The notes beneath the pieces are model-generated. The model was not told the DNA's origin. It saw only the letters and a list, made by a program, of their open reading frames with translations, and searched no databases. Below, piece after piece: positions 58,154 to 64,000 of a stretch of DNA of 64,000 bases. Position numbers and translations under genes: made by a program. Position 1 is the stretch's first letter. Each line of letters begins with the position of its first letter. Origin of the DNA: Prostheceraeus crozeri (taxonomy: Eukaryota; Platyhelminthes; Polycladida; Euryleptidae); the NCBI GenBank assembly GCA_907163375.1, contig CAJQUW010005533.1, forward strand, positions 2,009,001 through 2,073,000. Direction: 5' to 3'.

Positions 58154-61100
58154 CGGTCCACAATATTATTTTGATGAAAATGAAGTTTTTTTACTGAAGA
58201 TAAAATCACAAACTCATACATAAGGAAATTCAATTACTCGACGTAGATAAATAAGTTGAATTACAAGCATTCACAGCTCAATTCCACACAATAATATTTA
58301 TTGACCCTAAAATGCATATTGTTACTTAATATTTCAGACAAGTGTTAACTTCACAGATCCACATAACTGACTGAAAAAATAAACTATTTTGCTAGTGTGA
58401 TTCATCTAGCGGGACAGTACTGCGAAGACCGCATCCGCATCCTGATAATTCTAATCCTACTACTTCGCCGCCATGATTTCGACTTAATAGCCGCATAAAG
58501 AATTTTTAATTCCCTTACTTCCAGTGATCCAGGAACGCTGTTCAATCCTACCACTTCAAGGATTCGTGGTTATGATTTGAAGGTCTTTAGAAATCCTACA
58601 TCAGTTCAAACTTGGAGAAATATTTTCTCCCAGCGTGTCATTAACGATTGGAATTCTTTGTGTCCTTAATTTATGAAATCAGAATTCGATTTCAAGAAGA
58701 GTTTGCATAATTTTCTCTGCTGAGAAACGAGTTTTTGACTTTTCCATTACTTGTATGCATGTATGTACTCATTTACCTGAACAAGCATGTGCTGATATTT
58801 TCCACATGAAATACATATAGATGCATACATCTCATTTTTTGCACAAGGCAGTCTGGCATCTGATTTTGTCAATTAAGTCACGGTATCATCAATCATTGAA
58901 GATAAATGCACGTAATAAGCTTCCACGCTAATATATAAAATACATCAATGCACACAATGACAGAAACACAAGGTCACACCATTTTGAAAATCATGCACTC
59001 ACTCGATATATAAGAGCATCTTGTGGAGCTGTATTGGCTAAATTATCTTTTGTGCTGTTTTTCAATTTCTGAAACGAAGGTTTGCATGTTATACAAAGAT
59101 AGGTAACATACACTGCAAATAATAATTTAATGATTAATAATTTCATTTGAATGGCATTGAAAGCAGGGATTGTCTGCTCCGATCACATATTTCTCACATC
59201 ATATAACACCGAATTTCCCATATTTTCTCACATCACAAAAAAGCGAATGTCGAAAAACCACACACGTATCAGGAGTTTTACACCATCGTGCATTCCATGT
59301 ACCTGAAAACTGTGTGAATGGTGATTGAATTAAGAAAACAGATTACTGCATGATTATATATTGCTTGCTAATAATGTTTATTTACACAAGCTAGAAGCCG
59401 CATCAATACTCTTCTGGAGTGCCCGTATCTCCAGGCGCAGTACGCACTAATGAACTTTCCTTGCCGCGACCATCGATTCTGGATCGCCCGACAGGTATTC
59501 TTCCGCATCACGCACACTTCGCCAATACTCCTTACACGATGGAATCGTCAATGTCATCTTGTTCATATATGTGCATGGAGCACTCTTTTCCAGCTGATGC
59601 AGCATTCATTCATAGTTATATTCTTTAGTCGAGCTACTGGACGGATTCACTTCAGTGAATCATGATAAATAAATAGTCACCACTAATCGAATGGAACTAA
59701 GTTTTCTCGAAGCAATTCCGCACAATTTCTGTCTTTACTCGAGTTTAGGCACTTTTGATGAGGACTGTAGTTGTGAGAAACGCTGAAGCGATGATCGGAA
59801 CGAACGTTGAAGTTGAGCTTTAATCCTTAGTAAAAAACAAAGATAAGTAACTCAAAAAAAGTTGTTATAGTCCCTCCATTAGAGGAAGCATGCGCGTTTA
59901 CAGCTTTTTGCAAATAGTTTACTTTAAGGAAAGATGATGCTTAATGTAACTATTTGATCAAGCGAAGAAAATATAATTTGTTCATCTTGTTGATCATCAA
60001 ACTTGCAACCAAACGATTCAGTTTGGTTGCAGACATGCATATCTAATGCAATGTTTGAATGTGATGCATGTTGTGTGCATCAAAGCCAATTCTGACACAT
60101 CTGCATTGTATGTAATCGGACACAACTGCAACCATATTTTTTCAAAAAGATGCATAAAAACACACAACTTATATGTTTCTCACAATATCTCAAGTTTTCT
60201 CACATTTCTCACTGAGCAAAATTTCTCACGCTTTCTCAGATGCGGACCATACCTGTGATAGTGGCATCAGAAAAATCAATTCTGTTTTTCAGCAATACCG
60301 CCAGAGATGCCCCGGATATGCCAAAAATGAACTAATGAAAATCTACTTTTTGGCTATGTCTGTATGCACAGTAACATGGTCATGGCAACCACGATATACA
60401 AGGCCAATGAGTAATTCCATTTCGCTGCTATTTGCACTGGAATGAGATTTACAAACTTATTGTATCATACACAATTTTTCATCGTTAATCATGATAAAAA
60501 ATTTGCATGATTATTAGCAATCAATGTTAATTAGGTTTTTCGCAAAAATATGCCACAGCAATCACAAGTTCATAAATGCAAGATACTTTTGCATGTCTGA
60601 CAAGCATGGCAATGAATGTGATATATATTATTCTGCTCTTAGACGCACACACTTACCCGCTTTTTACCAAAAATGTCATAATATGAATCCTGTGAAAAAA
60701 ACATTTGAGTTAGAATCTTAGGCTTATATATAATCTTATAGAGAATTAGGCTTATGGAATCTACAGTCATCAAAGGTAGCTGTCCAGCCTTTTGTGACAA
60801 CCAAAATCTGAGGGGCCAACTAGATGTCGATAGCTACGATTAGTCGATCAGCGATCGTCAATTTAGTGTTAGAACACAATTGGAAGTGTGTTTCACGCAC
60901 TGGCTAATTAGAAATTGCACGTGGACGAGTACCTTGGCATATTACGAGAATGTGGGTTAGTCTACGGTTTAGCTTCAGAAATGTTGCGGTTTCTGCTATA
61001 CACGAATGAAAATATACGGTATGTGAAAGCTAGGACATGTAAGAGAAGAAATTCATTTTATCTGTTAGCACCATTTGATTGATGTGCTACATAAATGCGG

Positions 61101-62203
61101 ATAGTCAAACCACTTGGATATGAGTAGCACTTAGAACTTAGTTGGAGAACTTACTGAAATAGGTTTGCCTTTGTCTTCACTAATTTCCTCGGCATTCAAA
61201 TCAACTTCCTCGACATACAGTGTCTTTGTAACGACATTACTTAGCTGCTTTGTAACACTGAAATTAGCAATAGAATGTTTGCCAATCAGAATTAGATTGA
61301 ACACCTTTTGCTTACCGATGCATAGCCACAGCTTTTATTGTACGTTTTCCCAGATTTAAAGTGAATGGGCCTTTGTATTTAAATGTCACTTCCTTTCCAT
61401 GATGCATTCTACAAAATGGATTTGGCTTCGTTCCATCGGCCGTGAAGAAAATGGTTGTATTGGGTGTTTCTAAAATGACAATTCGGTGTTTGATAAAATT
61501 ACATTAATAATTTGCGTAGGCGCATCATCAAAAATGTATTTTCAGAAATTTAAGAATTCACACTATTCATACTACAATGTATTCGTATTGAATCAAGTGC
61601 ATCAAATATAAATTATGCTACCTAAAGCAAAGTGGTTTGAAGCAAAACTCTTTTGACTTTTGATGCTTCAGTTTGAACTTTGGTGCGTCAGTTTTGAGAA
61701 TTAGCTATTATTTCAAATATTTTCCGCAATGTCTACTATTGATGTGTGCTTACTTCAATGATATTGTCATCGATTTCAAAACTCTCAAAAATTATATGTC
61801 ACCTTGATATGGCAGAATTTGAAGAAATAATTGCATTAGCTTAAATCTTTTTCAAATTATTTTTTAGGTAAAATGTTGTTTCATAAAAGTAGACTCTTTG
61901 GTAAAGCGTCAATTACGGTACTATTACGCTAAATAGACAAATGAACAGATGTTTTTAAATATTTTTTTTTACTATGAAGCATAGAAATCCTGTTCGTTTA
62001 ACTATTTGGAATATCACATAGATAGAAATCTTAATGACGCGTCTATCGGATGAAAATTATTGAATTTGATATTTCAGAAAAAATTTATGTTTACCTGTTT
62101 CAAGTTCGATGTAGGTTTCATTGTCAATTATATTAGGGTGCGAACTATGAGTTAGACGCAAAGGTACAATGACAGGCACCGCTACCCCTCCAGCTTGAGG
62201 CAT
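41158..62203 (-). CDS. DZANK1-annexin fusion protein, 749 aa, 10 coding exons, complete
   Basis: Exons: 62095-62203, 61316-61469, 61155-61257, 60657-60689, 59003-59068, 56682-56742, 51352-52497, 50967-51293, 45929-46110, 41158-41226. All have AG/GT borders, all phases agree, and the sum is 2,250 nt with a TAA stop. Residues about 10-100 match the chitobiase C-terminal-like/Fn3-associated N-terminus of DZANK1 (VPVIVPLRLTHSSHPNIIDN, FFTADGTKPNPF). Residues about 293-352 match a second DZANK1 module (SPGNGDFKKQLEHVYGHL, GPKLGKVISADLEEGDD). A K/P/E-rich linker (353-441) leads to four annexin repeats (about 445-745), each with a GxGTD-type calcium loop (KGFGTDE, KGLGTDE, KKWGTDE, KGLGTDD). Annexins bind acidic membranes with calcium; DZANK1 is linked to dynein cargo transport to cilia. 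The zinc ribbons and ankyrins of DZANK1 are absent. Function of the chimera is inferred, not known. Confidence 0.92.
41745..42178 (+). pseudogene. LINE RNase H-type C-terminal fragment
   Basis: SVSLHLLPGHSNISGGDTAD then ALAK resembles the retroelement RNase H motif WVPGHxGIxGNExADxLAK. After a frameshift it continues to CLVCGVNHDVPHLLCCCPPF, a C-terminal Cys-rich end of R1/Jockey-type ORF2. Lies in intron 9 of the fusion gene. Confidence 0.65.
42290..42870 (-). pseudogene. Tc1-type transposase remnant
   Basis: The minus strand reads CYFSDESNLNSFQID (first catalytic D region), and further on ENVWQIFKEEVFIYNPRAID and EWSSISGTHIRYL, the conserved C-terminal end of Tc1 transposases. Several stops and shifts. 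A different family from the intact element at 12608-14402. Confidence 0.7.
43040..43872 (+). mobile_element. Penelope-like element fragment, copy 2
   Basis: The plus strand reads SLVNDRCNRKINKFIKQYNL, a C-x-C segment, then TRYEVHKYAIENKSSSS, VLWQHIKDKHDGFGGI and EAKAIAHLKPAINREYEL. It ends at the box CGACCTTTGAAGGCGCGGG. Same family as 11650-14938, opposite orientation, stops present. Confidence 0.78.
43873..45130. other. Fusion gene intron 9, unannotated part
   Basis: 1.3 kb of AT-rich intron; nothing recognised. Confidence 0.6.
45131..45745. mobile_element. Inverted-repeat MITE remnant
   Basis: Left end TGTGTTGTATGCGGTCACG and right end complement of AGTGTTGTATGACCGCGG pair. GGTCA/GTGACC-type motifs are repeated inside both ends. 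No clear target duplication and no transposase. Confidence 0.5.
45929..46110 (-). CDS. Fusion gene exon 9: annexin repeat 4
   Basis: NKPAYFAKALQKSMKGLGTD, DTLLRIIITRCEVDMVQIK and FGQSLGQWI are textbook annexin repeat 4. Acceptor TTGTTTTCAG, donor GTAAGT, ends in phase 0. Confidence 0.96.
46504..46590 (+). repeat. Direct repeat, copy 1
   Basis: About 85 bp starting TCCATGAAACTGCAATATCC, repeated at 47031-47115 with roughly 90% identity. Confidence 0.85.
47031..47115 (+). repeat. Direct repeat, copy 2
   Basis: Partner of 46504-46590. The 440 bp between begins with TCGGGTCCCGACCC...ATCAACGAGAAAC, of the kind seen near ends of Penelope-like elements, so the pair may bracket a retroelement remnant. 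Confidence 0.8.
47116..50966. other. Fusion gene intron 8, unannotated part
   Basis: 3.9 kb of AT-rich intron; short ORFs match nothing I recognise. Confidence 0.6.
50967..51293 (-). CDS. Fusion gene exon 8: annexin repeats 2-3
   Basis: FQRNLEEDIDSETSGHFKRL completes repeat 2, including the distal acidic calcium ligand. Repeat 3 follows (EKKWGTDESKFNEILVTRS, VLKSEMSGDLLKGML). Acceptor CATGCAG, donor GTGAGT. Confidence 0.96.
51352..52497 (-). CDS. Fusion gene exon 7: DZANK1 module plus annexin repeats 1-2
   Basis: A single 1,146-nt exon with no stop contains both parts of the chimera: SPGNGDFKKQLEHVYGHLVQ and KLGKVISADLEEGDD of DZANK1, then ALRKAMKGFGTDEKSIINIM (annexin repeat 1) and LRRAMKGLGTDEDCLIEII (start of repeat 2). 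Acceptor ATCTTTCAG, donor GTAAGT, then a 58-bp intron. This exon proves that the two domains are one reading frame at the genomic level. Confidence 0.96.
54845..55015 (+). repeat. Direct repeat pair of about 48 bp
   Basis: 54845-54893 and 54967-55015 share AACTGAGTTGGCCGACCTC and flanks, with about 75 bp between. Inside the hAT element. Confidence 0.75.
55746..55892 (-). other. Exon-like ORF inside the hAT element
   Basis: 48 codons after a TTTCTAG acceptor: PPTHLAPDGFSTSFKMNSV through VDDFIKSCSTCL to a TAG. It has a coding look and a CxxC, and sits roughly where DZANK1 would carry its first zinc ribbon, but it does not link exon 6 and exon 7 with convincing donors. Possibly a captured or relic exon, or chance. 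Confidence 0.3.
56141..56681. other. Fusion gene intron 6, distal part
   Basis: 540 bp, nothing recognised. Confidence 0.6.
56682..56742 (-). CDS. Fusion gene exon 6
   Basis: EPKPAWGNDSFSPVITAPP, with acceptor TTTCTTTCAG and donor AAGTAAGT. Ends in phase 1 and joins exon 7 as an ATA codon, across the intron that holds the hAT element. Confidence 0.8.
56743..57884. other. Fusion gene intron 5, unannotated part
   Basis: 1.1 kb AT-rich intron, nothing recognised. Confidence 0.6.
57885..57947. repeat. (TA)n microsatellite
   Basis: About 31 TA units, interrupted only at the edges. Confidence 0.97.
58108..58145. repeat. (TA)n microsatellite
   Basis: About 19 TA units, 160 bp from the longer tract at 57885-57947. 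Confidence 0.96.
58420..58727 (+). pseudogene. CR1-like LINE 3' fragment
   Basis: The plus strand reads SRIRGYDLKVFRNPTSV, FSQRVINDWNSLCP and FKKSLHNFLC, matching the extreme C-terminus of the intact CR1 ORF2 (SRTRGHNYKIFRHPTN, FSHRIIDDWNRLPD). A 5'-truncated insertion in intron 5. Confidence 0.75.
59003..59068 (-). CDS. Fusion gene exon 5
   Basis: 22 codons, phase 0 (KLKNSTKDNLANTAPQDALI), with acceptor TCGTTTCAG and donor GTGAGT. Low-complexity linker. Confidence 0.78.
59395..59665 (+). pseudogene. Possible LINE C-terminal fragment
   Basis: Open frame with INTLLECPYLQAQYALMNFP, which resembles the Cys-containing end of LINE ORF2 proteins. No other motif, so the call is weak. It is in intron 4 of the fusion gene. 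Confidence 0.3.
59666..60656. other. Fusion gene intron 4, remainder
   Basis: About 1 kb. A loose cluster of TTTCTCAC words at 60175-60240, also seen near 59180-59230, is the only pattern. Confidence 0.5.
60657..60689 (-). CDS. Fusion gene exon 4 (33-nt microexon)
   Basis: DSYYDIFGKKR, 11 codons in phase 0 with acceptor TTTTTTTCACAG and donor GTAAGT. As it is a multiple of three and phase 0, it could be skipped without breaking the frame. Confidence 0.75.
60690..61154. other. Fusion gene intron 3
   Basis: 465 bp, nothing recognised. Confidence 0.7.
61155..61257 (-). CDS. Fusion gene exon 3
   Basis: Residues about 88-122: VTKQLSNVVTKTLYVEEVD, matching the end of the DZANK1 N-terminal domain, then an acidic stretch. 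Donor GTAAGT. Confidence 0.9.
61316..61469 (-). CDS. Fusion gene exon 2
   Basis: Residues about 37-88: TPNTTIFFTADGTKPNPFCR, EVTFKYKGPFTL and RTIKAVAMHR, the core of the DZANK1 N-terminal domain (YTLDGSKP...TFKY...VKAIAV). Followed by a 58-bp intron. Confidence 0.92.
61470..62094. other. Fusion gene intron 1
   Basis: 625 bp, nothing recognised. Confidence 0.7.
62095..62203 (-). CDS. Fusion gene exon 1
   Basis: Residues 1-36, MPQAGGVAVPVIVPLRLTH onward, as in DZANK1 N-termini. The ATG is four bases after a strong acceptor (TTTTCTTTTCAG), so a 5' leader is probably spliced or trans-spliced on. Donor GTAAAC. Confidence 0.88.
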
Positions 62204-63650
62204 GTTTCTGAAAAGAAAAGCACATTTATCATATTCATAAGCGATGTAATTATTCACATTATTCAGGAAGGAATGGTGATATCATTAATACCGCTATACT
62301 ACAAAAAAAGCTTCAATCCCCAGTTGATCTTTTAATTAATTAACAATGAATACTACCAAAAGCACAAGAGAAAATATATGAATATTGCCTACGGGTGGAG
62401 AAGATACGAGGGAGATGCGGCGAAGTGTGTGTAAAGGCGGAATGCATATTTATCACACAATGATTGTCTGTTTATGGGAATCGAGGATGAACAAGATTTG
62501 TTTACTTGTGGGAATCGAAAAAGGCAAAGATTGATTTGCAGGATTTGTTTACTTTTGCGGATCACAAAAAGCATGCTGTATTTATTAATGAGATGAATTT
62601 AATGACAGAATGAGCTTACATGTGGGAAACGCACTATTTGCATGTCTGATTTATCTTTTTGACATATTTCCAGACATATAATTATCTATTGAGTATTTTG
62701 TCAGCCACTATGTGTGGGACTCCGCTCGTCTGGGTTTGAGTGTTGAGGTTGGGGATCGAAATACAACTGGACGAGTACCTGCTGGTCACTGAAGGACTGT
62801 AGTATTATGTTTTATATCCCTTAATCGGTAGATGAAGCAGTGGTCGAAGTATTCTAATTCAAATCATATCATTGTGGATAAAGACAAATGAATAACAAAT
62901 GAAGAAATGGTGAATTCCATGGAGTATAATAGGCGGATTAAGAAGCTGGCGATAACAAATTCAAGTGAAGAAATAATATTTTCTATCTGTTGCCTTAGGT
63001 GTAGTGTGTATAGTTCGATTGTTTTCGGTGTAGTAGAGTGTCATTGTAATTCTGCTGTTTAGCTACATTATCCACTTTCCACCGGTCCACCATTACCATT
63101 ATCCTCTTTCTCTATCCACCATGTGTAGGTCTTATCTCAGATATAGTGTAGCATTAGTTCACTTGCAATCGGTGTAGTAGCATCATTGTAGTTCCATGAT
63201 GAACCTCCATTTTTCCATTTTTTTATCCATCGGTGTCCTGTTGTTTCATAATATCCATTTTTAATTTCCTTAACCAATGGTGATCATTGTCCTATTCTAT
63301 TTCCACTACCAGCATCTTTAATCGGTACAGTATATAAGACATCTGTTTTGAACGTGTATGCGGCAGTTTTTGGCATCTATGGTATTAGTATACTCGTATT
63401 TACAGTAAGAATGAGTAGTGTTACGAGTCTTAAGATTTCCATTTTTACCGATCATTGTGCCAAAGCTGATCAACTTTAATTCGTTGCCACTAATGCGTTG
63501 CCGTTAATGAGTTCTTTTAAGAAGTGATTAATCCAATGGTTACTACAACAGCATTGCATTTGTACACTTGCGGATTGGAGAATGCCATCAGTCCTAATCA
63601 GGACTACTTCACTTGATAATTTAAATTAGTAAGCATTATTTACCATTATA
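62204..63650. other. 5' flank of the fusion gene
   Basis: The acceptor TTTTCTTTTCAG lies directly upstream of the ATG, so a leader exon or trans-splice is expected. From 63010 to 63330, CGGTGTAGTAG and TCCATTTTT words recur loosely. No promoter can be placed. Confidence 0.5.
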
Positions 63651-64000
63651 CCGGGTGTTAAAAAAGTCAGCAAACAACTGAATCGAGAACGACTGAATGG
63701 AACTGATACCATAGAAAGCTAGCTACCATAGAAATATTGCAAAACTACCAGACTTGCAGCACATTTATGTTTAGAATCGTCCACTTCACGAGTCGCTGCC
63801 ATAGTTTCAAAATTGATTGTCCAGCATTGAATTGTACTTATCTACTAATGTCACTCCTCGTGTTCAGTCAATCAGCTTTGCGTATTAACTATAGCTCTAC
63901 GTTAATGGCTCGACGTTTCACAATCAAAGAGAGAATAAATCTGGTGAAAAATTATTATTCATCTGGATGTAATGCATCTGAAGTTGCAAGACAGGCTGGT
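63651..64000 (+). mobile_element. Mariner-type element, left end (cut by window edge)
   Basis: After a TA the sequence CCGGGTGTTAAAAAAGTC resembles the GGGTGTxxxAAAAGT inverted ends of elements whose transposase carries a DUF4817 helix-turn-helix. The ORF begins 254 bp inside. Confidence 0.55.
63905..64000 (+). CDS. N-terminal helix-turn-helix of a mariner-type transposase (partial)
   Basis: 32 codons to the window end: MARRFTIKERINLVKNYYSS and then GCNASEVARQAG. The pattern ERIxLVxxYYxxGxNASExAR is that of the DUF4817-type helix-turn-helix found at the front of such transposases. It would bind the element's inverted ends. The catalytic domain is beyond the edge, so intactness cannot be judged. 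Confidence 0.6.
   Translation, partial: MARRFTIKERINLVKNYYSSGCNASEVARQAG

Noticed and set aside
57975-58197. ORFs over the TA repeat
   Set aside because: They translate the microsatellite into Tyr-Ile repeats; not genes.

Overview
This is animal nuclear DNA: AT-rich, with GT-AG spliceosomal introns, long introns full of transposons, and genes for motile-cilium proteins. The transposon mix (CR1-like and other LINEs, Penelope-like elements, Tc1/mariner, hAT and foldback elements, tRNA-derived SINEs) suits a marine invertebrate. I cannot name the phylum from sequence alone.

Two split genes dominate, both on the minus strand. (1) Positions 68-19,895 hold the first 12 coding exons (957 residues, every exon phase compatible) of SPAG17, the homologue of Chlamydomonas PF6 in the central-pair C1a projection. 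The gene runs off the left edge. (2) Positions 41,158-62,203 hold a 10-exon, 749-residue gene whose exons join in frame from ATG to stop. It encodes the N-terminal domain and a second conserved module of DZANK1, followed by a complete four-repeat annexin core. The zinc ribbons and ankyrin repeats of ordinary DZANK1 are missing. Exon 7 carries both the DZANK1 module and annexin repeats in one open frame, so the fusion is not an artefact of joining neighbouring genes. This DZANK1-annexin chimera is the most notable object here. Both genes have a strong 3' splice site 1-4 bases upstream of the start codon, which implies a 5'UTR intron or spliced-leader trans-splicing.

The 21 kb between the genes and the large introns are stacked mobile DNA. 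SPAG17 intron 2 (9.55-19.56 kb) contains a Penelope-like element with inverted ends (11.65-14.94 kb), split by an intact 1,795-bp Tc1/mariner/IS630-type element; a 723-bp foldback MITE; and a decayed copy of SPAG17 exon 2. The intergenic region has a degenerate and an intact CR1-like LINE (21.4-28.5 kb). The intact ORF1/ORF2 junction carries the heptamer A AAA AAC directly before the ORF1 stop, with ORF2 in the -1 frame. Next come a palindromic 21-bp minisatellite (28.95-29.14 kb), a foldback family interrupted by a degenerate LINE (31.0-39.6 kb), and three hAT-type insertions with 8-bp target duplications (36.9-38.97 kb). The introns of the fusion gene hold Penelope, Tc1 and LINE debris and a 3,067-bp hAT element that landed inside a foldback MITE. 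The right edge cuts a mariner-type element with a DUF4817-like helix-turn-helix.

Both host genes point to cilia: SPAG17 is an axonemal protein, and DZANK1 is linked to dynein-dependent transport for photoreceptor cilia in zebrafish. Whether the fusion protein has a ciliary role is inference.
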